DNA from: Penaeus vannamei
Lineage: Eukaryota > Arthropoda > Malacostraca > Decapoda > Penaeidae
NCBI RefSeq assembly: GCF_042767895.1
Contig: NC_091549.1
Location: 56,053,178 to 56,065,677, forward strand
Direction of reading: 5' to 3'
Length of the DNA stretch: 12,500 bases
Below the pieces are notes generated by a model. The model was not told the DNA's origin, did no database searches, and saw only the letters and a list, made by a program, of their open reading frames with translations. Made by a program: the position numbers and the translations under genes. This document shows, one piece after another, positions 1-10,420 of this stretch (within the stretch, counting starts at the first letter, position 1; each line of letters begins with the position of its first letter).

Positions 1-150
1 TATCCTCTCAGCTCTCTCCCTACACCCCCTTGTCCCTCCTCCTCCACTCCCTCCCATTGCCCTCCCATATCCCTCCTGCCCTCTCCCTACCCCCCCCTTT
101 CCCTCCTCCTCCCCTCCCTCCCCCTGCCCCCCTACCCACTCTTACCCCGC
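1..150. repeat. C/T-rich low-complexity DNA with a 67-bp tandem duplication
   Basis: The top strand is almost entirely C and T. The block beginning CTCTCCCTAC at 14 returns at 81, and the G that follows CCCAT at 59 returns at 126, so two imperfect copies lie 67 bp apart. The second copy has lost most of its A residues. This is a polypyrimidine minisatellite remnant with no gene signal. It runs directly into the dispersed repeat that begins near 153. Confidence 0.7.
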
Positions 151-152
151 AT

Positions 153-640
153 AAAAGGGTTCTGATGTCGTATTGACTCTATGTTGTCGGAGAAAGCACA
201 GGGTCATGGAAAGAGCAGTCTCCTGCCTGTAAAACTTTTTTTTCTTCTTCTGCTTATTCTGTTTGGGTTTTTTTTCTCTCTCTACCCCTTGGTCTTTCCT
301 TCTTCTTCTTATCTTTATTTGCTTTCTCTTATTATTTTTATTGTTCTTCCTTCTCTTCTTCCTTTTCTTCTATTCTTCTTCTCACCTTCACCCCTTCCTT
401 CCTCCTCCTGTTTCCTTCCTCTTTCTTCTTCCTCCCCACTCCTTCTCTACTTCTTCTTCCTCCTTCTCCTTCTCCTTCTCCTTCTTCATCCCCTTTCTAA
501 ACCCCTCGAAGTGCATGTCAAGATCAGGAATTCCCGACCTGAAATACCACGCGGTCAGAGGTGCATCACCTGCCTCAGAAATTCATTAGATCGCTACAGT
601 CTATTGTGACGTAATGTTTCAAGATTACTATGTCGTTGTT
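153..640 (+). repeat. Decayed dispersed repeat, copy A, split by a pyrimidine expansion
   Basis: Two blocks here match a second place in the window in the same order and orientation. Block 1 (about 153-198, containing GATG.CGTATTG and ATGTTGTC.GAGAA) matches about 4980-5028. Block 2 (511 to about 605, starting GTGCATGTCA and containing GCATCA.CTGC and TCTATT) matches 5087-5177, and weaker similarity continues to about 640. In copy B the blocks are about 58 bp apart; here they are about 310 bp apart, and the extra 250 bp is the T/C-rich tract at 233-500. Identity is roughly 60-75% by eye, so the family is old. Both copies keep an open MLSEK start and a later VHV(K/R) in reading order, but the frame is not maintained beyond that. 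The class is unknown: it could be a decayed transposable element or an old segmental duplication. Confidence 0.65.
233..500. repeat. T/C-rich polypyrimidine tract (TTC/CTT-based)
   Basis: The tract is about 260 bp of nearly uninterrupted pyrimidines on the top strand, dominated by TTCTTC and CTTCTTCCTCC runs and ending in a purer (TTCTCC)n stretch near 460-485. It sits between the two conserved blocks of dispersed repeat copy A, so it probably expanded inside that element. Open frames across it are leucine/serine/phenylalanine-rich artefacts of a motif without stop codons. Confidence 0.85.
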
Positions 641-702
641 TGGTGAGCAGTCTCCGTGTCTGGGAGAAAGATGTGAATTGGGTAGAGCCATGATTTAGGT
701 GT

Positions 703-1241
<539 letters not shown>

Positions 1242-1494
1242 GATGTAGATGAAAAACATAGAGTGGTCTGTTATGTTATTCGGACTTTTTCAGTGTTGAA
1301 TGAATTGCAACTGAATAAATAATGGCTGAATGATTTCTTTGAATATTGTAAAAGGTCTGTCTCTGCTGAAAATTCCCTGCTATCACACACACACACACAC
1401 GCACACACTCACTCTCTCTTACACACAGACATATACACAGAATGTTAGCGTCTGAATATAGTCCTTTATTTAGTAAAAAAAGAAACGCCTTGTT
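1242..1494. other. Unique spacer with a short CA/CT patch
   Basis: Positions 1242-1383 and 1432-1494 are ordinary AT-leaning sequence with no supported gene. Between them, 1384-1431 is a short CA array that passes into ACTCACTCTCTCT. Confidence 0.6.
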
Positions 1495-2876
<1,382 letters not shown>

Positions 2877-3026
2877 AAAATAAAATCATTTGACCCTTAA
2901 TTCCTTAATTGAGAGATATCTCTTGGTCTTTAATATAAGCAGACAGCGTTTGCTTTCTGGAAGAAGATAAAACTCGAGACGCTCTGACTCAGTGGATACT
3001 CTGTGGCTGTTATCTTATCTGTGTGT
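2877..3026. other. Unique spacer
   Basis: This is ordinary mixed sequence between the CT tract and the poly-C motif cluster. I see no gene and no repeat in it. Confidence 0.5.
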
Positions 3027-3146
3027 GAATTAATCAGCGTGTTGTCTACCCCCCCCCCCCCTAAATAAAGAGAGAGAGAGAGAGAGAGAGAAAGTGAGAG
3101 GGAGGGAGGAAGAGAGAGAGAAAGTGAGAGGGAGGGAGAGAGAGAA

Positions 3147-3193
<47 letters not shown>

Positions 3194-3586
3194 GAGAGAG
3201 AGATGAAAAGAAAGAAAGGGAGAGAGAGAGATGTCGTATCTCATTAGTATTTTAATTAATCATTATATTATCTACCCCTCCCCCCCTAAAAGAGAGAGAG
3301 AGAGAGAGAGAGGAAAAGAATTAATCAGCGTGTTGTCTACCCTCCCCCCCCCAAAAAAAAAGAGAGAGAGAGAGAGAGAAAGAGAGATGCCGTATTTTAA
3401 TTAATCATTATATTATCTACCCCCCCCCCCCCCAAAAAAAAAAAAAGAGGGGGAGAGAGAGAAAGAATACGTATCAATTAATCTTCGTATCAATAAGGAA
3501 ATCACAAAAAATGATAACATACCTTTTAATTCTTATCTTTTCAGTTTTTGATTAATCGTCGTGCAATCTCCCCCCCCCAAAAAAGA
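3027..3586 (+). repeat. Five-copy ATTAATC...CTACC-polyC motif cluster, mostly with GA tails
   Basis: A core of the form ATTAATC, about 10 variable bases, TCT(A)CC, then 8-14 C residues, then A-rich sequence, occurs five times: near 3027, 3253, 3318, 3395 and 3550. The first four run on into GA arrays. Copies 1 and 3 share the spacer AGCGTGTTG (type A). Copies 2 and 4 share ATTATATTA and the preceding GATG(T/C)CGTAT and ATTTTAATT (type B). Copy 5 is a diverged variant that leads into AAT repeats instead. The order A-B-A-B-variant indicates duplication of a two-motif block. The longest C run is 14 bases, at about 3420-3433. Confidence 0.8.
3062..3232. repeat. GA array with embedded (GACA)n
   Basis: The stretch is purine-rich GA repeat with GGAGGGA interruptions and a clean tetranucleotide GACA run from about 3157 to 3192 (about 9 repeats). 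It follows the first poly-C motif of the surrounding cluster. Confidence 0.93.
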
Positions 3587-3660
3587 AATAATAATAATAA
3601 TAATAATAATAATGATAATAAAATAAAACAAATGAATAAATAAATAGCAAAGGAAAAAAT
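3587..3660. repeat. (AAT)n microsatellite with AAAT/GAAT tail
   Basis: About nine AAT repeats run from roughly 3587 to 3613. They degrade into GATAATAAAATAAAACAAATGAATAAATAAATAG-like sequence. This tract directly follows the last copy of the poly-C motif. Confidence 0.85.
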
Positions 3661-4469
<809 letters not shown>

Positions 4470-4533
4470 TTTGATCCAGCGGCCCAATTCGAGGAAAAAT
4501 GACACCCAATTCAAAAAGCCACGATTTCGCGCA

Positions 4534-4990
4534 AAATTTCAAAACCCAGATTCTTTCTGCATCCTTGATTCATCCGGTAAAATGTGGATTTGAGAAGGAA
4601 TTTCAAAATCACAGACGTTTTTCTGTCATGATATTTCCAACGACATAATGTCGATTTTAGACAGAATTTTAAAACTCGGGTTTCGTTCTGAACATTATTT
4701 TCCGTCAACAAATTATCGCATTCACATAGAATTACGAAACTCACTTTTTAAAACAAATATTTCCCCCAGTAAATTCTTGCTATCGGAAGGAATTTCAAAA
4801 TCAAACACTTTTTCCATATTAATATTTCCTCCAACAAATTGTCTATTTCGAAAGGAGGCTATAAACCCACACTCTCTCTTCCTGCGACGAGATTTCCTTC
4901 AACAAATTGCCGATTTTCAGACAGAATTTCAAAATAAGCGACCTTCCCTGACCTCGAACGGCTTAGCACCTCCTACAGGAAAATGGCTTT
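4534..4990 (+). repeat. Diverged tandem repeat, unit about 65 bp, roughly seven units
   Basis: A motif like GAATTTCAAAATC, followed about 35 bp later by ATTTCC..CAACAAATTGTCGATTT, recurs in order. Anchors for GAATTT or its variants are at 4534, 4598, 4664, 4729, 4790, 4855 and 4924, so steps are 64, 66, 65, 61, 65 and 69 bp. Units are heavily diverged from each other. The last unit runs into dispersed repeat copy B near 4980. The 114-codon open frame at 4648-4992 carries degenerate repeats of about 22 residues simply because 66 is a multiple of three; varying unit lengths argue against selection on it. Confidence 0.75.
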
Positions 4991-5215
4991 GATGCCGTAT
5001 TGGCGCGTATGTTGTCAGAGAAGCGCGCATTGCATTTGTTCGAGATGCAGCGAGGATTTTCAACATCAACATTTCCAACTTTACGGGTGCATGTCAGGGT
5101 CAGAATACACGCCGCGAAATGGAAGTCTTCGAAAGACGCATCATCTGCAAATTTCACGAGTTCGATAAAGATCTATTCCGGTATAATGCTGCGAAAGTAT
5201 TGTGCCATTTCTCAA
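4980..5215 (+). repeat. Decayed dispersed repeat, copy B
   Basis: This copy is collinear with about 153-198 and 511-640. Shared landmarks are AAAA.GG, GATG.CGTATTG, ATGTTGTC.GAGAA, GTGCATGTCA, GAAAT, GCATCA.CTGC and TCTATT. It lacks the 250-bp pyrimidine tract seen in copy A, so the two homologous blocks are only about 58 bp apart. GC content is higher than in the AT-rich flanks. Weak similarity may run past 5215. Class and autonomous partner are unknown. Confidence 0.65.
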
Positions 5216-5532
5216 AGAACAGCGCAGTTCCCCGACGTAAAGATGGCAATGGAATATTTTCAGTCCCATTTTTGTTTTGTTGCGATTCGCCCAAAAATTA
5301 CTCGAGAAGTCCGTTCCAAAAAGCCGTGTGTGTGTTTTCCGAGCATGTAACATACTGTAACCGAAGAAACACCGGATACTGGCAACTGGTTATTCTTCAG
5401 ACTTATCCGAAGGTCTTTCACCAATTCTGTCCGTTTTCCCTTGCTGACTATTTCAACATGTTCCGACATGGCAATCTGTCATCTTCTTTTCATCTTTACT
5501 GTTATGGAAATAATGCAATGGAACTGATATGA
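5119..5532 (+). other. Open reading frame of 137 codons, probably not a gene
   Basis: This is the longest open frame outside simple repeats. It begins inside dispersed repeat copy B and runs out into unique sequence. The predicted product is rich in Phe, Cys, Tyr and Asn, and I recognise no domain, signal peptide or catalytic motif. In roughly 12.5 kb read in six frames, one chance frame of this length is expected. No splice signals or conserved codon pattern can be assessed from one sequence. It may be a fragment of the element's former coding region or just chance. Confidence 0.15.
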
Positions 5533-5576
5533 ATTTAGTAACGGGGTGTTTTATTATTGCAGTTTCCACTTTTAGA

Positions 5577-5690
5577 ACGAGAGAGGAAGAGAGACAGAGA
5601 GAGAGACAGACACAGACAGACAGAAATATAAACCGTGACACGTTGAGGACAGACAGACAGATAGGGACAGACAGAGGGGAAGGGAGAGTG
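5577..5690. repeat. Degenerate GA / GACA repeat
   Basis: Purine-rich GAGAGACAGAGAG and ACAGACAGACAG stretches lie on either side of about 20 bp of non-repeat sequence near 5623-5645. This resembles the GACA run at 3157-3192. Confidence 0.85.
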
Positions 5691-6055
5691 TCTAATCGAG
5701 ATCTTCCATAATAAAATGAAACAGAAAAAATATATTCATATATCTCACTTACAAAAATCCCCGCTGCCATAATTTCATTAAAAAAAAAAAAAATCTTCTC
5801 ATGACAGACACTTACACCTTTCTCCAATTCGCAACAGACACTACTATCTAATCCTCTCATATTCTCTCCCTCATAACTCACATCGCAGTAGCTTATGAGT
5901 CTCCCTCGCCCTCTGAGGGAGTCCCACTAGCGAGGACTTTTTACCCCCCCCCCCAATTCCGCGTCCTGTTCATCATCCCTCTTAATTGAACAGTTGTGAA
6001 GATGGATATGAAGATTTGCGGGATTTTTTTGTCTTTTGTCTCTGGGGCACTTCCG
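5691..6055. other. Mostly unique DNA with a small hairpin and a C11 run
   Basis: No gene is supported. A perfect 7-bp inverted repeat, CTCCCTC and GAGGGAG, with a 7-base loop lies at 5901-5921. A run of 11 C residues lies at 5944-5954. A poly-A run lies near 5780-5793. Confidence 0.5.
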
Positions 6056-6116
6056 TTGTGTCTATGTCTGTCTGGCTGTGTCTGTCTGTATCTATGTCTA
6101 TATCTGTATGTCTTTT
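6056..6116. repeat. Degenerate (TGTC)n/(TATC)n patch
   Basis: GTGTCTATGTCTGTCTGG-like sequence forms an imperfect tetranucleotide repeat about 60 bp long. It has the reverse-complement composition of the GACA repeats at 3157 and 5640. Confidence 0.75.
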
Positions 6117-6534
6117 TACTCATCAGTCTCTCTTCATTATAGCAGCTTTTTACAAAAGAGAATGTTTATAATTTAAAATAGCATGATAACATAGAGAAAA
6201 AATGTATTGCATGGAGTATTAAACTTAAATTAATGTTTCATATGTTTATATATATATAGTCAATGTTTTATGTATGTTTTCATGAGCTTGATTTTAGATT
6301 TATTTTTTATCAGATAGTGTCTGGGTAAACCCTAATGGACTGGATACACGCAATTTAATGTATTAAATTGTATTGTTATGCATCTGAATATATATAAAAA
6401 ATGTATTGTGATACTTTGATAAACAATTGATTTGAATTGAATTGTTTTCAGTTTGTCTATCTGTAATTTGTCTATCTCTATTTTGTCTACCTATCTGCCA
6501 AATTATACATCTAATTATCTACATATATAGATAG
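6117..6534. other. AT-rich region with a three-copy 15-bp tandem repeat at its end
   Basis: There is no gene signal across about 420 bp. Near the right edge TTTGTCTAYC starts at 6452, 6467 and 6482, giving three copies of a 15-bp unit. The sequence then enters GATAGATG and the AT array. Confidence 0.55.
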
Positions 6535-6540
6535 ATGTGT

Positions 6541-6850
<310 letters not shown>

Positions 6851-6913
6851 TGTGTGGGTGTGTGTGTGTGTGTGTGTGTATTTGTGTGTGTGTGCATGCG
6901 TGCGCGTGCGCGT
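6851..6913. repeat. (GT)n microsatellite with GC-alternating end
   Basis: GT repeats with GGGT and ATTT interruptions change into GCATGCGTGCGCGTGCGCGTG near 6892-6913. The end is strictly alternating purine/pyrimidine, the kind of sequence that can adopt Z-DNA. Confidence 0.92.
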
Positions 6914-6945
6914 GTTTACGTATGTGTTTGAGTATCTTTTTGAAG

Positions 6946-7078
<133 letters not shown>

Positions 7079-7079
7079 C

Positions 7080-7213
7080 GCCTTGGTCGATGCCAGCCGA
7101 GGCTTTCGACCCCAACGGCGATAAGGAGTCGTTGCCGATTCCTCCGCATTTCCCGCAAGGTCGAGTCCACCGGGTACGCACAAGGGACTCCACCTCCGGG
7201 AGTCCTCTGCTGC
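7080..7213 (+). repeat. GC-rich, hairpin-rich 'head' of a SINE-like element (tentative)
   Basis: This 134-bp segment is much richer in GC than its surroundings and occurs once, immediately before the nine-unit tandem array. It can form three 7-bp stems: GCCTTGG with CCGAGGC (7080-7086 and 7097-7103, one G-T pair), GGAGTCG with CGATTCC (7125-7131 and 7136-7142, one G-T pair, 4-base loop), and GGACTCC with GGAGTCC (7185-7191 and 7199-7205, perfect). GGTCGAGTCC near 7159-7168 resembles an RNA polymerase III B box but lacks one T, and no good A box at normal spacing is visible. A SINE head is therefore an inference. A fragment of a longer element is equally possible. Confidence 0.45.
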
Positions 7214-8190
7214 GCCGTGTCGAGTCTCAGGGCCGCTTTGGTGCTCCTCGTAACACACTGGCAGAACCAAAAAAAAAGGAAAAAGTAAAGAAAATATATT
7301 ATAAAATCAAATAAAATATATAAAAAAAACTGTGAGACTCAGGACCGCTTTTGGTTCTCCTCGTAACACACTGGCAGAACAAAAAAAAAAAGAAAAAAGT
7401 AAAGAAAGTATATTATAAAACCAAATAAAATATTAAATCGGGGTGGCCGCTTTGGTTCTCCTCGTAACGCACTGGCAGAACAAAAAAAAAAAAAAGAAAA
7501 AAAGTAAAGAAAATAGATTATCAAATCAAATAAAATATAAAAAAAAATGTGAGACTCAGGGCCGCTTTTGGTTCTCCTCTTAACGCACTGGCAGAACAAA
7601 AAAAAAAAAAGGAAAAAGAGTAAAGAAAATATATTATAAAATCAAATCAAATAAAATAAAAAAACTATGAGACTCAGGACCGCTTTGGCTCTCCTCGTAA
7701 CACACTGGCAGAACCAAAAAAAAAAGGAAAAAAGTAAAGAAAATATATTATAAAATCAAATAAGATATAAAAAAACTGTGAGACTCAGGACCGCTTGGGC
7801 TCTCCTCGTAACACACTGGCAGAACAAAAAAAAAAAAAGGAAAAAAAGTAAAGAAAATATATTATAAAATCAAATAAAATATAAGAAAAACTGTGAGACT
7901 CAGGACCGCTTTGGTTTTCCTCGTAACACACTGGCAGAACCAAAAAAAAAAGGAAAAAAGTAAAGAAAATATATTATAAAATCAAATAAGATATAAAAAA
8001 ACTGTGAGACTCAGGACCGCTTTGGTTCTCCTCGTAACGCACTGGCAGAACAAAAAAAAAGGAAAAAAGTAAAGAAAATACATAATAAAATCAAATAAAA
8101 TATAAAAAAAACTGTGAGACTCAGGGCCGCTTTGGTTCTCCTCGTAACGCACTGGCAGAACAAAAAAAAAGGAAAAAAGTAAAGAAACTG
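7214..8190 (+). repeat. Tandem array, nine units of about 112 bp (GC-rich core plus A-rich tail)
   Basis: Each unit has a core of about 50 bp (GTGAGACTCAGG.CCGC ... CTCCTCGTAAC.CACTGGCAGAAC), then A9-A13, GGAAAAAAGTAAAGAAAATA, and an AT-rich tail. The GGCAGAAC anchor lies at 7260, 7373, 7474, 7590, 7707, 7818, 7933, 8044 and 8154, so steps are 113, 101, 116, 117, 111, 115, 111 and 110. Unit 3 is shorter because GTGAGACTCAGG is replaced. Units 5-8 form two dimers exactly 226 bp apart: units 5 and 7 share GAACC and AAGATAT, while units 6 and 8 do not. Unit 9 ends in a truncated tail at about 8190. Minus-strand open frames such as 7339-7599 and 7982-8203 only reflect the repeat. Confidence 0.93.
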
Positions 8191-8355
8191 TGAGGAATGT
8201 CATTTTGAAACATGTTATACTCCTATATCACGGTTACGTCTCATACTTATCTGTGATTCATAATTCGCACACATAATTTGTCATTAATCATGCCTTATTC
8301 ATGCACTTTATTGCCATAGAATCATATAATCTTTATACATAATTCCGTTACGTTC
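8191..8355. other. Unique spacer
   Basis: This is mixed AT-leaning sequence between two tandem arrays. No gene or repeat is visible. Confidence 0.5.
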
Positions 8356-8774
8356 ACACTTCACACTTGACTCACACCTCAGTATCATGCTTCACACATC
8401 ACACTCACACACCACATTCAACACTTCAAATTGCACCATCACCTCATCCCCGCGGCCAAGCTTCACACTCGACACTTCAAACTCACATCACACTCACCAC
8501 CTCATACTCATAGTCACATTTCGCTCTCACACCTCATTATCCCGCCTCGCAATACACCTCATACTTAAAACATCACAGTCATACACCTACACATCACTTC
8601 CCACTCAGAATCAACACCTCACTCACTCTCACTACTTCACAATTAACATATCATACTCAACACCTCACAGACCACTTCATATGATTATCACTCGCCTCAA
8701 TATCAATACCTCACACTCAGCACCTCAATCTAACACCTCACTCTCAACATATCACACTCAACACCTCACACTCA
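8356..8774 (+). repeat. Degenerate CACTCAACACCT-type minisatellite, ancestral part
   Basis: Top-strand G is nearly absent. Variants of CACTCAACACCTCA, CACACCTCA and CATCACACTCA recur at irregular spacing. The sequence becomes steadily more regular to the right, leading into the 51-bp array. This gradient fits an old array whose right part was re-amplified. Confidence 0.75.
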
Positions 8775-9116
8775 CCCCTTCAAGCGCACACCACTCAACA
8801 CCTCTCACTCAACACCTCACACTCACCCCTTCAAACGCACGCCACTCAACACCTCTCACTCAACACCTCACACTCACCCCCCTTCAAACGCACGCCACTC
8901 AACACCTCTCACTCAACACCTCACACTCACCCCTTCAAACGCACGCCACTCAACACCTCACACTCAACACCTCACACTCACCCCTTCAAACGCACGCCAC
9001 TCAACACCTCACACTCAACACCTCACACTCTCCCCTCCAAACGCACGCCACTCAACACCTCTCACTCAACAACTCACACTCACCCCATCAAACGCTCGCC
9101 ACTCAACACCTCACAC
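8775..9116 (+). repeat. Tandem array, seven units of 51 bp
   Basis: The anchor CCCCTTCAA or its variant lies at 8775, 8826, 8879, 8930, 8981, 9032 and 9083, giving steps of 51, 53, 51, 51, 51 and 51. Each unit contains CAAACGCACGC, then two copies of a 14-bp subunit CACTCAACACCTCW plus a partial copy, so the 51-mer is a higher-order repeat of the 14-mer. The plus-strand open frame at 8387-9196 (269 codons) would encode about 17-residue repeats rich in His, Thr and Ser. The 53-bp unit shifts the frame by two bases, yet the frame stays open, so openness reflects lack of stop-forming motifs and not selection. Confidence 0.92.
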
Positions 9117-9303
9117 ATTTCCACGCCTTCCCTCACCCCCCCCCCTCCTCCAGACGCCGCCCCCAACCCCTCCCATCTCCCAACAGCGCGACATAAACCC
9201 CCTCGAAACGGCAGCTCGAGGACCAGCCACCGGACGGAGAATTTATGGTCGACTCATAAAAGGAAATGCAAGAAGGAGGTCCAAGGAGTCCTGAGAGAGC
9301 GAG
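9117..9303. other. C-rich patch followed by unique sequence
   Basis: Positions 9135-9190 are C-rich with a run of ten C residues near 9137-9146. Positions 9190-9303 are mixed sequence with one isolated TATGGTCG at 9244 that matches the short repeat to the right. No gene is supported. Confidence 0.5.
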
Positions 9304-9380
9304 TATGGTCGTCCTCATGTCCTGAGAGAGGGGGAGTATGGTCGTCCTCACGTCCTGTCGCGGCTTTATGGTCGTCCTCT
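9304..9380 (+). repeat. Short tandem repeat of TATGGTCGTCCTC at 30-33 bp
   Basis: TATGGTCGTCCTC occurs at 9304, 9337 and 9367. The first two copies are joined by YGTCCTGAGAGAG.G-like linker. Related fragments lie at 9244 (TATGGTCG) and 9451-9470 (TGGTCGTTCC, TGGTCGTCCTTC). This is a small, young tandem repeat. Confidence 0.8.
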
Positions 9381-9564
9381 AGAATCCTACCTGGCTGTGG
9401 ACGTCCGCTGGGAGATGGAGGAAGCTCTCGGCTGCTTGGCTGGGAATGGGTGGTCGTTCCTGGTCGTCCTTCTGTCTTAAGGTGTCTGGTATATGTGGCG
9501 GTTTGGCCTTGTACGTCTTTCTACTGCGTGATAAATGGTAAGATACGGAATTGTGTATAAAGTT
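9381..9564. other. Unique spacer
   Basis: This is GT-leaning mixed sequence. The 70-codon minus-strand open frame at 9379-9591 has no recognisable motif. No gene is supported. Confidence 0.45.
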
Positions 9565-9765
9565 ATATGATTCTATGGTAATAAAGTGCATGAATCTGGC
9601 ATGAGTAGTGACAAACGATGAAGGATATATAATTATGTAATTATTGATTCTGATATATAAATAATCATATACAATCTGAGAACCATATAATTATACGATA
9701 ATAAAATACGTAATTCTAACATATAATTGATTATACGCAATATACGAAATCATGTGATTACATTA
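9565..9765 (+). repeat. Degenerate AT-rich tandem repeat
   Basis: An ATATAATTAT...TAATTCT.AYAT motif starts near 9565, 9627, 9685 and 9721, with uneven spacing of 62, 58 and 36 bp. Positions 9565-9602 and 9685-9722 align without gaps at 27 of 38 matches. AT-richness inflates similarity, so confidence is moderate. Confidence 0.5.
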
Positions 9766-9780
9766 TGAAACACGTGTATA

Positions 9781-9783
<3 letters not shown>

Positions 9784-9844
<61 letters not shown>
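9784..9844. repeat. (AT)n microsatellite, about 60 bp
   Basis: This is a perfect AT dinucleotide array of about 30 repeats. It ends in ATACATACACATATC. Confidence 0.97.
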
Positions 9845-9849
<5 letters not shown>

Positions 9850-10231
9850 CACATATCATCATATAATATCAAGATCCGGTAGTACCAGCATTCAACCTCA
9901 TAAACTGTAGCTTCGCCTGTTAATGTTAGTCTAAACATAATCCTGCCTTGGTCGGCCTTCAATTCATTTATGGGATGGAAGAGGATTTCGAGAGTCTAGT
10001 CGACCCTCTGGGAGTGGGCGGGAATCCCTTATAGGTGTACGTAACGTTTGTCATTTATTTGCACTTGCATTGATTCGTCTATACGTGCACATAGTACGCA
10101 TACAAGTACTAAAAATACATTGATTATTAACACGACAGTATGAACAGCATTTGTTACATACAATATTAATAGTGATATTATATTTAAAACCATCTAACAA
10201 CAGGAACTACATTGTGCTCAGGCTTGAAAAA
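9845..10231. other. Unique region with no recognisable gene
   Basis: This is about 385 bp of mixed sequence with moderate GC near 9930-10030. I checked it for tRNA-like folds and for matches to the other repeat families in this window and saw none. The open frame beginning at 10151 runs into the insertion-like element at 10257 and is not supported as a gene. Confidence 0.5.
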
Positions 10232-10256
10232 CTATTATTTCCGACTTCACAAAAGT
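10232..10256 (+). repeat. Left copy of a perfect 25-bp direct repeat (possible target-site duplication)
   Basis: The sequence begins CTATTATTTCCGACTT and ends CACAAAAGT. It is identical over 25 bp to 10421-10445. The segment between the two copies is the one that is repeated at 11691-11866. Confidence 0.85.
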
Positions 10257-10420
10257 CTTTGGAACCTTTCAGTGTAAATCTTTTATATTTCGCTTTTTAT
10301 CGGTTTTGCTGTTATTATCGTTGTTATCATCATACTCTTCCTACTCTCCCCCTCCCTCCCTCCCCCTAACCCCCCCCCTCTACCCCTCCCCAACTCGTAC
10401 AATTTCATAGCCTATTATTT
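10257..10420 (+). mobile_element. Insertion-like 164-bp non-autonomous element, copy 1
   Basis: The segment lies exactly between two perfect 25-bp direct repeats and is found again at 11691-11866. From GGAACCTTTCAGTG (10261) through TACTCTTCCTACTC the two copies differ at only a few positions, with about 49 bases identical in a row. They then diverge in a C/T-rich stretch and agree again at ACAATTTCATAGCCT. The homology starts and stops within a few bases of the direct repeats, as expected for insertion with target-site duplication. There is no terminal inverted repeat, no clear poly-A tail and no coding capacity. A SINE-like element is one option. A local duplication that copied the 25-mer is the alternative. 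Confidence 0.55.

Noticed and set aside
181..609. 142-codon plus-strand open frame
   Set aside because: Most of it reads through the T/C tract as Leu/Ser/Phe. The ends lie in decayed dispersed repeat copy A. There is no domain or conserved frame.
5901..5921. Hairpin as a transcription terminator
   Set aside because: The 7-bp inverted repeat is not followed by a T run and no gene precedes it.
7080..7213. tRNA gene
   Set aside because: Hairpins are present, but there is no proper cloverleaf, no TTC loop, no anticodon arm in register and no correct acceptor stem.
7214..9116. CRISPR-like arrays
   Set aside because: Neither array has short conserved repeats separated by unique spacers. The entire unit is repeated, there are no cas genes, and the context is eukaryotic.
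8356..9116. Telomeric or subtelomeric repeat
   Set aside because: The units are not TTAGG/CCTAA or a simple variant, and the array is interstitial with ordinary sequence on both sides.
8387..9196. 269-codon repetitive protein
   Set aside because: The 51-bp unit is a multiple of three and lacks stops. A 53-bp unit shifts the frame but openness persists, so no selection for one protein is visible.
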